From NCBI GenBank assembly GCA_019637435.1, contig JAHBVO010000005.1, forward strand, positions 62,001 through 126,000: 64,000 bases of DNA, written 5' to 3'. Origin of the DNA: Candidatus Obscuribacterales bacterium. Its GTDB lineage: Bacteria; Cyanobacteriota; Vampirovibrionia; Obscuribacterales; Obscuribacteraceae. The notes beneath the pieces are model-generated. The model had not been told where the DNA came from. It searched no databases and worked only from the letters and a program-made list of their open reading frames with translations. A program made the position numbers and the translations under genes. Shown piece after piece: positions 34,389 to 43,689 of the stretch; the first letter of the stretch is position 1; every line of letters starts with the position of its first letter.

Positions 34389-35153
34389 ATGAAGTCCACT
34401 GAACGCTTTTCCGGGCTAGCGAATATATACGCTGCTTCCCGACCTACATATCCGCCGGAGGCGGTCGACTTTATCATGTCGAGCTGCAAAATATCAGGTT
34501 CGACAGTAATGGTGGACATCGGCTGCGGAACCGGCATTTCGACCAGACTTTTCAGCGAACGTGGTGTCAAAGTGATCGGTCTGGAACCTAATGATGATAT
34601 GCGCAAATCTGCGGAGATGCAGTCAGAATCAAACGATGGTGATGCTAAACCAGAGTACAGAGCTGGTACCGCCGAAGATACCAATTTACCCGACGCATTT
34701 GCTGACGTTCTGCTCTCCGCTCAGGCGTTTCACTGGTTCGACCCTGATCGAGCGCTGACCGAATTTCACCGAGTCATCAAGCCTGACGGATACGTGGTCT
34801 TGATGTGGAACGAGCGTGACGAGTCAACCCCCTTCGCCCACGGCTACGGAGAACTGTTTCGCGAATTACCTGAGACTGCCGGAGTCGAAATGAAACGAGG
34901 TATAGCCGGAGAGCCTCTTTTGACAAACCCATTGTTTGTTGAAGCCAAAAGAACTAATTTCAAAAACGTTCAGCGAATGAATCTGGAAGGTGTTCTCGGT
35001 CGCGCCTTCTCTGCATCGTATGCCCCCAGAGATGGTGCCGCGGCGGAGCGTTTGAAAGACGGATTGACTGTACTGTTCGAGAAACTTCAAATAGATGGGT
35101 TTGTAGATATGCAATATGAAGTCTCAGTCTACACAGCAAGGAGACCGGCATGA
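34389..35153 (+). CDS. Class I SAM-dependent methyltransferase
   Basis: 254 residues of the UbiE/YafE-like type. SAM motif I is VMVDIGCGTGISTRLF, motif II has VIGLEPNDDM, then FADVLLSAQAFHWFDPDRALTEFHRVIKPDGYVVLMWNE-type motif (landmarks FHWFDP and RVIKPDG). The substrate is unknown. The stop overlaps the next start (ATGA), so it is translated together with the flavin reductase-like gene. Confidence 0.88.
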   Translation: MKSTERFSGLANIYAASRPTYPPEAVDFIMSSCKISGSTVMVDIGCGTGISTRLFSERGVKVIGLEPNDDMRKSAEMQSESNDGDAKPEYRAGTAEDTNLPDAFADVLLSAQAFHWFDPDRALTEFHRVIKPDGYVVLMWNERDESTPFAHGYGELFRELPETAGVEMKRGIAGEPLLTNPLFVEAKRTNFKNVQRMNLEGVLGRAFSASYAPRDGAAAERLKDGLTVLFEKLQIDGFVDMQYEVSVYTARRPA

Positions 35154-35770
35154 TAATTGAGTGCAAAGAGGAAAACTCTCAGGACCTTTACAAAATTCTT
35201 CTGGGCTGTGTCGTTCCCCGTCCAATCGCCTGGGTCTCCAGCCAAAGTAGCGACGGGGTTCTGAATCTTGCACCCTTTTCTTTTTTCAACGCCTTCTCCG
35301 CTGACCCTCCGATAATCGGTCTGGGCATCGGGATGAAGACCAGGAAAAGCGAAGACGGATCACGCTCGCTTGTGCCAAAGGATACGTTGAAAAACATTCT
35401 CGAAACAAAAGAGTTTGTAGTGAATGTTGTTTCCTACCAACACGCGGATAAGATGAACCGATCGAGCGCCGAATATGACCCGGCTGTCAGCGAATTCGAG
35501 CAGGCCGGTCTGACACCCTCTCCTTCGAAACTAGTGAAACCTCCATACCTCAAGGAGTCGATGGTTTCGATGGAATGCCGACTGTTTCAACACATCGAAC
35601 TGCCTCGCTCAAGTATCATTCTCGGCGAGGTGCTTTGTTTTCACATAAAGGATGAAGCCTGGGACGGACATGGTATCATCCACGATGTTCTGCAGCCCAT
35701 CGGCAGATTGGCGGGTTCGGCATATTGCAAAACCGACTCGGTTTTCGACATGACCAGACCTCGCGTTTAA
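35150..35770 (+). CDS. Flavin reductase-like FMN-binding split-barrel protein
   Basis: 206 residues of the DIM6/NTAB flavin reductase family. N-terminal VVPRPIAWVSSQSSDGVLNLAPFSFFN and the later EFVVNVVSYQHADKMN are typical FMN-binding segments. It probably binds FMN and acts as a cytoplasmic oxidoreductase; substrate unknown. It is translationally coupled to the methyltransferase. Confidence 0.87.
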   Translation: MIIECKEENSQDLYKILLGCVVPRPIAWVSSQSSDGVLNLAPFSFFNAFSADPPIIGLGIGMKTRKSEDGSRSLVPKDTLKNILETKEFVVNVVSYQHADKMNRSSAEYDPAVSEFEQAGLTPSPSKLVKPPYLKESMVSMECRLFQHIELPRSSIILGEVLCFHIKDEAWDGHGIIHDVLQPIGRLAGSAYCKTDSVFDMTRPRV

Positions 35771-35838
35771 ATCTGCTGCGCCTGTTTTCAGGCGAAATTG
35801 GCGCAGACCGCCCACAGCCTTAAGTAATTGGAAACACA

Positions 35839-36756
35839 ATGTCATCACGCGAAATAGTTTTTCTCGGCACTAGCAGTCAAGTTCCGACCCGCACACGCAA
35901 TCACAATGCGATGTTTTTATTCTGGGATGAATTCGGAATCCTGTTCGACCCGGGCGAGGGAACTCAGCGCCAGATGACACTCGCCGGAATCAGCGCTCGA
36001 AGAATTACTCATATTGCAATTACGCATTTCCACGGCGACCATTGCCTTGGTTTAGCCGGTGTGATTCAAAGACTGTCCCTCGATCAGGCACCACATGCGG
36101 TGGAGGTATTTTTTCCGGACAGCGGTCAAGTGTTTTTCGACAGACTGCGAAACGCTTCGATCTTCTACGATGGCGCCGAGATCATCCCACGCCCAATCAA
36201 GATCAACGGCAACGAGATCGTCGAGCTTCTTAGAACGGACAGTATAAGCCTGCACGCAGCGGCTCTAGAGCACAGTGTCGAGTGCTATGGATACCGATTG
36301 CAAGAAGCCGATGGTCGCTCCATGGTCCCGGCAAAACTCAAGGAGAAAGGACTGTCCGGACCGATCGTAGGTCAATTGCAACGGGAAGGTTCTGTCACAA
36401 TTAACAACGAGACCGTCACAATCGAAGATGTTAGCGTCGTTCGCCATGGTCAATCCGTAGCAGTGGTGATGGATACGCGTCCATGCACCGGCTCCCGACT
36501 GCTCGCGCAGGGGGCGACGCTGCTTGTTTCTGAAGCCACATATTTAAACAGCGAAGCTACCGAAGCCCACGAACATTTTCACATGACAGCACACCAAGCC
36601 GCACAGCTTGCCGCAGACGCCGGCGTCCAGCAGCTCGCTATTACTCACTTTTCCCCACGATACACTTCAAATCAAGACTTCGTAGACGAAGCCAGTTCGG
36701 TGTTTAATAACGTTTGCGTCGCCGACGATCTAGTTAGAGTCAAAGTCACTCGTTGA
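35839..36756 (+). CDS. rnz: Ribonuclease Z (tRNA 3' processing)
   Basis: 305 residues, the length of the short RNase Z form. Metallo-beta-lactamase motifs: FLGTSSQVPTRTRNHNAM, LFDPGEGTQRQM, ITHFHGDHCLGLAG (H-x-H-x-D-H), LEHSVECYGYR, VVMDTRPC and HFHMTAHQAAQLA followed by ITHFSPRY. All expected zinc ligands are present. It cuts pre-tRNA after the discriminator; the tRNAs in this window without an encoded CCA would depend on it. Confidence 0.93.
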   Translation: MSSREIVFLGTSSQVPTRTRNHNAMFLFWDEFGILFDPGEGTQRQMTLAGISARRITHIAITHFHGDHCLGLAGVIQRLSLDQAPHAVEVFFPDSGQVFFDRLRNASIFYDGAEIIPRPIKINGNEIVELLRTDSISLHAAALEHSVECYGYRLQEADGRSMVPAKLKEKGLSGPIVGQLQREGSVTINNETVTIEDVSVVRHGQSVAVVMDTRPCTGSRLLAQGATLLVSEATYLNSEATEAHEHFHMTAHQAAQLAADAGVQQLAITHFSPRYTSNQDFVDEASSVFNNVCVADDLVRVKVTR

Positions 36757-37395
36757 TCAAATTTCAATCACAGTCGCGGGATTTGTGGGTTGATAATCTT
36801 CGTCGCACACGGAGACGTTGTAGTACCAGGTTTTATCAGTAATATGACAGCCATGTCCCTCATGTATATGTCCGAAGGCGTGAAACCGCGGCGGCGACTT
36901 TAGTTCCTCAGTCAACACGCGCAGAAGTTCCTCACAACCGACATGCTGTTTCGCATGTCGACCGACGTCATCTAGAATTCCCCACGGCGGTCCATGAGTA
37001 ACTAGCAAGTCTAAACCGTCCGGTATCAAATCCCAATAATGGCGAATCTGTTCTCCGCGATCTTTCATAAACGCCCAATTGAAAAACGTCGGCGTCCAGG
37101 GACTTCCGTAAATCTTCTTGCCGTCAAGCACCAACATCTGATCTTCCAGATAAACACAAGAAGTAAGCAAACTTTCCGCATGGCGACGGTCTGTTTCAAA
37201 CATAAAATCATGATTCCCTGCTACAGCAACAGGTTTATGCTTGTATTTATGCGACTGCCCGCCAATCCAGTCGTTAAACATCGAAATCTGACTTCTCGTG
37301 CCGTTTTTCGTCAGGTCGCCGGCAATGATCAGGACGTCTCCTTCCGGTAAATCAATCTCTCTATTATGCGTGTCGCTGATTAGAACAACTTTCAT
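36757..37395 (-). CDS. Calcineurin-like metallophosphoesterase
   Basis: 212 residues. Di-metal motifs are ISDTHN, IIAGDLT, VAGNHDFMFE, VTHGPPWG and FGHIHEGHG, the five blocks of the family. It resembles small cytosolic phosphoesterases of unknown substrate. It converges exactly on rnz (the stops are adjacent) and is followed on its strand by no gene. Confidence 0.9.
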   Translation of the reverse strand: MKVVLISDTHNREIDLPEGDVLIIAGDLTKNGTRSQISMFNDWIGGQSHKYKHKPVAVAGNHDFMFETDRRHAESLLTSCVYLEDQMLVLDGKKIYGSPWTPTFFNWAFMKDRGEQIRHYWDLIPDGLDLLVTHGPPWGILDDVGRHAKQHVGCEELLRVLTEELKSPPRFHAFGHIHEGHGCHITDKTWYYNVSVCDEDYQPTNPATVIEI

Positions 37396-37407
37396 ACTTC
37401 CATTCCA

Positions 37408-38220
37408 TCATTTGGCGTCGCTTTCTTCGCTGCCAGGTTTCGATTTGGTCTCGCCACCATCCTCAGTATCATCACTTACGAACTGCAGCTTCGGCGCCTT
37501 CTTCACCGAGTCCATATCGACGCGAACTTCCAAAAGCTTTGTTTTCGAGACGTCGTGGTTTTTCAAACGGACATGTCCGCCTGTGATAGGCAAATCACTG
37601 TTCTGCACTTCGCCAAGAAATGCCCGGTAACTTTCAGACACTTTTTCCGGCAGCTTCGGAATCTGACCACTCATGACAATCGCTACATCGTCCTTCTTAA
37701 GATCGCCCGCTCCTACTTTTACAACTTTGCCATCAGGACCGAGCGAAACTGTTTGATCATTGGAAGTTACACTCTTAGCACTGCTCGGCGTGAGCACGGT
37801 GCCCCGGAAGAAGATTTCATTGACCAGATCTCTAGTATCTCCCGGCACCGATGGCGGTGTCGCCACCTCGATAAAGCTCTTCACCAGATCTCGGGCGAAA
37901 ATATTGGTATTAGGATCATCTATGAAGTCGCGCCCTACTACCATCGCCATTTGCAGAATCTTGTTCTGCTTATCCGTATCGATGCACACCACAACATCAT
38001 TGCGCGATCCCGGTCGAAAGTAATGAGTAGCCAGTTCTTCGTGTTCATCAATCGCACGCTCTTTCAGGTGGAAAAACGTGAAGAAATCGCGTTTGATCGC
38101 ATCCTCTAAAATTTGTCCCTGTATGGAAGGAGTGACAGTCTGCCCAAATGATGGCAGTGATGACGATGCGAACAAAATCGTCGCAGCCAATAAACTCAGA
38201 ACGGTTCGTCTTATTCCCAT
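37408..38220 (-). CDS. Secreted hypothetical protein
   Basis: 270 residues, not recognised. A clear signal peptide (VLSLLAATILFASSSLPSFG) is followed by a soluble mixed alpha/beta domain and a charged, disordered C-terminus (DDTEDGGETKSKPGSEESD). It lies 12 bp upstream of the phosphoesterase gene on the same strand and may share its transcript. The region 38221-38510 upstream of it shows no gene. Confidence 0.75.
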   Translation of the reverse strand: MGIRRTVLSLLAATILFASSSLPSFGQTVTPSIQGQILEDAIKRDFFTFFHLKERAIDEHEELATHYFRPGSRNDVVVCIDTDKQNKILQMAMVVGRDFIDDPNTNIFARDLVKSFIEVATPPSVPGDTRDLVNEIFFRGTVLTPSSAKSVTSNDQTVSLGPDGKVVKVGAGDLKKDDVAIVMSGQIPKLPEKVSESYRAFLGEVQNSDLPITGGHVRLKNHDVSKTKLLEVRVDMDSVKKAPKLQFVSDDTEDGGETKSKPGSEESDAK

Positions 38221-38510
38221 CAGTTCAACCCAAACGCCAGGACCTTATTAATAACGTCCAACTTCAACATTCAGATTAACACGCAAACATGTGCAATATA
38301 ACTTTTCCTTTGTCGTCAGTAGAGCAACGCTATTTATCCGCACCTGCTTACAACTGGAAGCGTTCCCTGGCGAGCTTAACTTCCTCTAACGGTATAGCCA
38401 CTACTCGGCACTCTACCACATGACATATAATGCCCGCTCTGACAGGACGGCGTTTTTGCGCAAATAATGAGCGTTGGTTTAACCGAAATTACCTACACTG
38501 AAATTTTGAT

Positions 38511-39416
38511 ATGACTTCAAACGGAAACGGCGGACCCACATCGAATACCATTGCCTTTCGACTTCGCCAGGCGAATAATACGGTCTGCGAGTTGAATGAA
38601 TCGCTTTTAGACTTCAGCGTGAATGAGTCAACAGCTGCGGAGCCGACAGTAACGGCAATCAGCCCGCTCCACCTTCACGTAAGTAAAACTCGAACTGCTG
38701 AGCGCGATTACGCCCAAACTATTTCGTTCTGTGCAGGCATCGAAGCGCTGAACAGACGTGTTGAATCGATGAGCAGGAAAGGTTTCGGCATTGAGGCTAT
38801 AGCCGGACACGAGGGCAAATTTGTCACCGCCTTTTCTCGGATGAAAACGGCAGGCGACGTCACGCTCATCAACGAGGATGCCGCAGAGCCGGGTATCAGT
38901 CACAGTTATCGCTTGAGCGCTAATACTCTTCAGCATGTAGCGCACAACGGACATAGCTGGATGTTCACATATCTGACCGAAAAACAAAACGCGCCCCAAA
39001 CCATTATTAAATGTCAAACGCTCGAGGCGCTGCTCGCCCAGATAAAAGTGGTCTGGAAGCGCAACTACCGCGTCAGTTCCCTCACTTATGGTGCGGGTCA
39101 CTGGGTTGCCGTCGCCACACAATCGTTCGCACCAGAGGAACAAAGCTACTTCACCGCACCCGATACCGACTCGCTTCAGGACAAGACCAGAACCGCTTGG
39201 GACGAGGGGCGTCGTATCGCTGCCATCACCTATGGTGCCGATCGCTGGCTCGTCATCCTCAATAAATCAGGAGAAACCGATTCCCAGAAGTGGGTATCGA
39301 GAAAAACCTTCGTCGACTTGAGAGCCAAGATTCGCGAGGAATGGATGCGCGGCTTTCAGGTTACTTCGCTAACGCACGGGGCAGATGTGTGGCTGGCGGT
39401 CTTGACCAGGAGCTAA
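38511..39416 (+). CDS. Repeat protein with DUF7477-like WG-type units
   Basis: 301 residues. At least four units of about 45-50 residues share the pattern W-x-x-G-x-x-[VI]-x-[SA]-[LI]-T-[YH]-G-[AG]-x-x-W-[LV]-[AV]: for example YRVSSLTYGAGHWVAVAT, RRIAAITYGADRWLVILN and FQVTSLTHGADVWLAVLT. This resembles the DUF7477 repeats next to some plant casein-kinase domains, where the units form beta structures. No signal peptide is seen. Function unknown. Confidence 0.65.
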   Translation: MTSNGNGGPTSNTIAFRLRQANNTVCELNESLLDFSVNESTAAEPTVTAISPLHLHVSKTRTAERDYAQTISFCAGIEALNRRVESMSRKGFGIEAIAGHEGKFVTAFSRMKTAGDVTLINEDAAEPGISHSYRLSANTLQHVAHNGHSWMFTYLTEKQNAPQTIIKCQTLEALLAQIKVVWKRNYRVSSLTYGAGHWVAVATQSFAPEEQSYFTAPDTDSLQDKTRTAWDEGRRIAAITYGADRWLVILNKSGETDSQKWVSRKTFVDLRAKIREEWMRGFQVTSLTHGADVWLAVLTRS

Positions 39417-39422
39417 TCGCCG

Positions 39423-41138
39423 CTATTTCGAATCCTTGGGGCTATCAACGACTTCGGCAAGAGGTATTCCGACCGAGCCTGAAGGCGGCTTGATGCCTAT
39501 AAAAGTAGAAATCGTCGGAGCTATATCTTGCGGTCCGACCGGGCGAGAACAAACCTTTGGCACTACCCCCGGTGCAACGATAAAGATAGGGACATAAGTG
39601 TCATAGGTCCAAACCGACCCATGCATTCCGGTCTTCAGGTTCCAGGGATAGTGCATTAGCAGCGCATGCTGATTTGCTACGACATGAACGTTCCCGGAGC
39701 GACGAGGATGAAATGTATTCGTCACTCTTTGCATAAATGGCAGCGCCGGAACACGTCCGGTCATGATGTCACCCCTGGTGGCAGCAAAATATATGCCGGG
39801 AAATTTCATGGCAACGGTAGCTGCAGCATGTTCAACCTCTTCGATATTCAAATTCAACTTCGATACCGTGTCTAAGTTCAAATAGATGTAGGGGTAAGTG
39901 AATGTTTGAACAAGATCTAAATCAGTCGAATACTGCTTCTTAAGCGCATCATTGACCTCTTTGGGAAGAGCCTGCGGGTCGACTCGTAACGCAGGGAAAC
40001 CCAGCTGTTGGACGTACTCGGTCACATCAGCCACGCCGTGGTCGGCGGACAAGACGATCAAGGTTTTCTCCAATCCGACGGATTTGTCTACGTAAGCGAA
40101 CAGATCTGCAAGATTACGATCTACACGAAGAATATTGTCTTCTGCCTCTAAACTTCCAACTCCCCAGGTATGACCAACCAAGTCCGTTGATGAAAAACTA
40201 ACGGACAAGTAGTCGACGGATGATCCTCGACCGAGTTTTTCGCGTTGAATCAAGTCTTTCGTGAAGGCAAGAACTAATTCGTCGCCTACAACAGTGTGCT
40301 CGAGCCCTCGATAATACGACTCATCATCGGCTGCCGCCAGCTTCTTCGGCATTGTTCGACCAAGATGTTTATATCCACCTTCCCAGGACATGTCATCCCG
40401 GTCTTTGCGCCAGTAGGAACTCTTGGGCTGAAGCAAATCCCATGATTTGTCGCGATAGTTCTCGGCAATCTTTTGATTGTTCCAGGCTACAAGCCAACTG
40501 GGTAGCTCCTTGAAATAATAGCTACTGGTAACGAATTTACCGTGCTCGAGCCAGAATGCTTTTCCGGCCCTGCCACCAGGTATAATGGCACTGCGATCTT
40601 TGCCGGAAACTGCGAAAATTTTTGCAGTTTCTTCGGACGCGATGAAAAGCTCATCGCCAAACGTCGTCGACTCAAGGTTCGTGGGAGCCCTTCCACCCTG
40701 GGTCTTCCCGACCTCAGTGTCAACGTGCTCGGAAAAGACTTTGTAATTATTGTCCTCGACTGAATAAACTATGCGTTTGGTCGACTCGTCCCACCAGTCA
40801 CCACCAATGATACCGTGCTGTCCCGGCTGCGCGCCTGTCACAAGAGTGGCGTGCCCAGGTCCGGTCTCGGTATCTGCGTGCATATAATGAGCGTTGTTGT
40901 AGAAAACGCCTTTATCCATTAAGTAGCGAAATCCACCAGGACCAAAACGCTCTTTAAAGACTCGTGGGAGATCTCCCCTCAGTTGATCAATGGTTATTTG
41001 TAAGACCAGCTTCACTGGCGTTCCTGTAGCCGGGGCAGAAACTGTTTCAGCCGCGCGCACTTGCACAACGAGACTGGAACTCCAGAGCATCGAACTTGCG
41101 GCAATTAAAAGACCGCGCTTCAGAAGACTTGGTTTCAT
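39423..41138 (-). CDS. PafA-type alkaline phosphatase
   Basis: 571 residues with signal peptide (LLIAASSMLWSSSLVVQVRA). Alkaline phosphatase superfamily motifs are LQITIDQLRGD, TGPGHATLVTG (the Thr is the expected nucleophile, as in PafA), FSSTDLVGHTWG, VLSADHGVAD and a C-terminal histidine in GMHGSVW. It should hydrolyse phosphate monoesters in the periplasm for phosphate supply. It is convergent with the DUF7477-like gene. No Pho box was identified upstream. Confidence 0.88.
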   Translation of the reverse strand: MKPSLLKRGLLIAASSMLWSSSLVVQVRAAETVSAPATGTPVKLVLQITIDQLRGDLPRVFKERFGPGGFRYLMDKGVFYNNAHYMHADTETGPGHATLVTGAQPGQHGIIGGDWWDESTKRIVYSVEDNNYKVFSEHVDTEVGKTQGGRAPTNLESTTFGDELFIASEETAKIFAVSGKDRSAIIPGGRAGKAFWLEHGKFVTSSYYFKELPSWLVAWNNQKIAENYRDKSWDLLQPKSSYWRKDRDDMSWEGGYKHLGRTMPKKLAAADDESYYRGLEHTVVGDELVLAFTKDLIQREKLGRGSSVDYLSVSFSSTDLVGHTWGVGSLEAEDNILRVDRNLADLFAYVDKSVGLEKTLIVLSADHGVADVTEYVQQLGFPALRVDPQALPKEVNDALKKQYSTDLDLVQTFTYPYIYLNLDTVSKLNLNIEEVEHAAATVAMKFPGIYFAATRGDIMTGRVPALPFMQRVTNTFHPRRSGNVHVVANQHALLMHYPWNLKTGMHGSVWTYDTYVPIFIVAPGVVPKVCSRPVGPQDIAPTISTFIGIKPPSGSVGIPLAEVVDSPKDSK

Positions 41139-41305
41139 AACATTCCAACATTCGGTGATTCCTGCAGAACTCTACCATGCTAGTTGCTTTCAACCATTAA
41201 ATCGGCGTTTCGAGCAACGAGCAATCGAGCAGGCGAGTCTACCGAACACCCAAGCCGCTGCAGCGTTCGGCTTTAACCTTCGTAGCCCGCTTACCATCCC
41301 ACTCT

Positions 41306-42397
41306 CTAAATTTTGAAACGGTCACGAACCCATTCGCGTAATACAGGAAAGTTTTCGCGCACTACATCAGTATCTTTTCCATGCGCACCCATCAAGCCGG
41401 CAAACGTTTCAGCGAACGCTTCTTTAGCGCCCGTGAAGCCGGGCTTGGTGTAATACCATAGACGCTCTTTGACTTCTGCCGGCATCTTATCAACTTCTTT
41501 CTGATACATATCGAGGAAATCCGCAGACTTTGTGAATACGCCGGAGCAGTAATCCACCGCATGCCCCATCTCGTGGACAAGCACGTTTGTTGTTGAGGCA
41601 GCATCCCACACTTCGTCACTCAACTGCGTGGAGTTTGGTATCAGCTTTCTTTCGTAGATGTAAACGTCTCGGTCATAGCATCGAGCAATGTCTTGAGCTA
41701 GATGCAGACCGTCAGCGTCAAGTTTGCCATTCAACATATCCGGCCACTTATCTGTAATGTTGGGCGCAATGTTGATAGTGGCGCCGCCTTTGTCGAGAAT
41801 TTCGTAAATATTTGGTGGCAAACGATCGACGATGTTCGTCACTGTTTCGATCGTCGCTTCACCGACCGCCGGATGATTGAACTTCGGTGGCACAATATAA
41901 ATGCGATGCTTGAATTCAACATGCCCCGTGCTGGAGACTGCCGGATCGGGAGTCCTCGCCGGCACGAGCGTGGGTTGTTGCGATCCTTCGTACGGTTTTA
42001 ATCCGCTGCTGTGATCGATAAACGCGATCATTTGCCCACAAATTTTCGCAATCTTACCGTCGGAATTGTTGTTCAAAGTCTGTGCGTACTGCTCCTTCGC
42101 TAAAGCCGGTTCGTTCATCTTCATGTAAGTGTTCGCCAACTCGTAGTGAGCCTGCCAGCATGTGGGCTCCTTTTTGATTATGTATTCGAAAAATTGCCGA
42201 GCCTTTGAATACTGTCCGGCTTTGTAAAACTCGATTCCCTCGGTCAGCAAGGTCTCCGCCTGAGCCGGAGCCCAGAGCATCGCCGCCAACATCAGTCCCA
42301 GAAGCCGACGTTTATTCATCCGGGGAAGCGACACATAAATCGACCTGCTCAGTACCGTTGCGGCTTGGAGAACAGGTGGGCAAAACGATGGTTTCAT
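41306..42397 (-). CDS. TPR protein with ATLF-like zinc metallopeptidase domain
   Basis: Up to 363 residues; a start at 42319 would place a clean signal peptide (RLLGLMLAAMLWAPAQA) at the N-terminus, whereas ATG 42397 has the better GAGGA. Then a short TPR pair (YSKARQFFEYIIKKEP, WQAHYELANTYMKMNEPALA) and a C-terminal peptidase domain with NVLVHEMGHAVDY (HExxH) and KEAFAETFAG (the downstream Glu). The C-terminal half looks like the ATLF (anthrax lethal factor-like) domain. It is probably a secreted or periplasmic protease. Confidence 0.78.
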   Translation of the reverse strand: MKPSFCPPVLQAATVLSRSIYVSLPRMNKRRLLGLMLAAMLWAPAQAETLLTEGIEFYKAGQYSKARQFFEYIIKKEPTCWQAHYELANTYMKMNEPALAKEQYAQTLNNNSDGKIAKICGQMIAFIDHSSGLKPYEGSQQPTLVPARTPDPAVSSTGHVEFKHRIYIVPPKFNHPAVGEATIETVTNIVDRLPPNIYEILDKGGATINIAPNITDKWPDMLNGKLDADGLHLAQDIARCYDRDVYIYERKLIPNSTQLSDEVWDAASTTNVLVHEMGHAVDYCSGVFTKSADFLDMYQKEVDKMPAEVKERLWYYTKPGFTGAKEAFAETFAGLMGAHGKDTDVVRENFPVLREWVRDRFKI

Positions 42398-42497
42398 GAG
42401 TCCTCGCGTCGAAAAACTTAACTCCGGCAGCGATTATACAACGCCCGTTTATTTACCTTATTTAAAAGGGGTATAAAAGCCTCGGAGGAATTACTTT

Positions 42498-43679
42498 ATG
42501 GCATCAGGGCTAGCCAAACAGTCGCAGCGAATGTTCGCCTCGTTGCTTGCTGTTTGTCTGCTCATACTGTCGTTCGAGCCCTGTGCCCCTGCCTGGGCCG
42601 CCGAAACTGCCGATGACGAATTAGAATTGAAGCGTGGCGACCTCAACGAACCGGAATCAGTCACCGGAAATCAGGAAACAGTCGCTCCAGATGTCGAGAC
42701 TCGCCCAGTAGACGGTACAAGCCAGTCGAGTAACCCGGCCGGCACAGCGCCCCATCAGCAAAACGGCGACCCGACCGATAACACCTTTCGCAAGCCGTTT
42801 AATTTGAACGTTCAAACCTCTGTCATGGACGGTAGTGCAGACAGCCGCAACTTCCAAGGAGGTGCAAACAGTGGACTGTTTCGCGGAGCAGTAAACGCGT
42901 CTGGCAGCTTGGGCAACCAGACGCCGACGTTTGGACTAAACACAAATCGGCCGAACTTGAAGACTGGAAGCAATACGACCACGTTGAACGGTGGATTGAC
43001 AGAGACGCAATTGCAGCGACTGGCTGCACACGATCTGGTTTTAATCATCGATCAATCCGCCTCGATGAACACACAAGATTGCCCTGTCTCAGGACTTGGT
43101 CGAGTCGGTGGAACGATCATGGGAATGTTGTTAGGTTCAGCCGGCATGGTGAGTCGATGGCAATGGTGCCGAGACCAGACGATGAATCTGGCGGAACAAA
43201 CTCGCTTTGCTTCCGCGAAGGGTCTGAGCGTTATTCTTTTTTCGACTAACTTCGAAGTGCACTCTCGAGTTTCAGTGGACGATATTCCAACTATCTTCAA
43301 ACAAGTTGCGCCGCATGGGACCACCAATTTGACAGAGCCACTCAGAATTACAATCAATGATTTCTTTCGCAGACAGACAGAAACGCGAGGCAATGTTAAG
43401 CCTCTAGCTATCGCGATCATCACGGATGGCTTACCGACAAACGAAGCGAATGTCTGCAAGGTTTTGGTAGATACTACAAATCAGATGCGCAACCCGCGAG
43501 ACATCAAAGTCACCATTTTTCTAATTGGGAACTCGGCTCTCAACGGACAGGCGTTCGTGAATGAAATCGAGAGAAACCTTCCAAAATACGGAGCGAAGTT
43601 TAATATCGTCAAGTCTGTTTCATTCTGGAATCTTATGAAAGTAGGGCTGTCACGAGCCCTGGCCGATGCGCTGGAGTAG
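42498..43679 (+). CDS. Secreted von Willebrand factor A domain protein
   Basis: 393 residues. Signal peptide (MFASLLAVCLLILSFEPCAPAWA), then about 140 residues of low-complexity N/T/G/P-rich linker, then a VWA domain with a full MIDAS: LIIDQSASMN (DxSxS), GTTNLTEPL (Thr) and AIITDGLPTN (Asp). It should bind a divalent metal and a protein partner. ATG 42498 has GGAGGA. It heads a run of three same-strand genes with a kinase and a TPR protein. Confidence 0.87.
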   Translation: MASGLAKQSQRMFASLLAVCLLILSFEPCAPAWAAETADDELELKRGDLNEPESVTGNQETVAPDVETRPVDGTSQSSNPAGTAPHQQNGDPTDNTFRKPFNLNVQTSVMDGSADSRNFQGGANSGLFRGAVNASGSLGNQTPTFGLNTNRPNLKTGSNTTTLNGGLTETQLQRLAAHDLVLIIDQSASMNTQDCPVSGLGRVGGTIMGMLLGSAGMVSRWQWCRDQTMNLAEQTRFASAKGLSVILFSTNFEVHSRVSVDDIPTIFKQVAPHGTTNLTEPLRITINDFFRRQTETRGNVKPLAIAIITDGLPTNEANVCKVLVDTTNQMRNPRDIKVTIFLIGNSALNGQAFVNEIERNLPKYGAKFNIVKSVSFWNLMKVGLSRALADALE

Positions 43680-43689
43680 TTGATCAAAG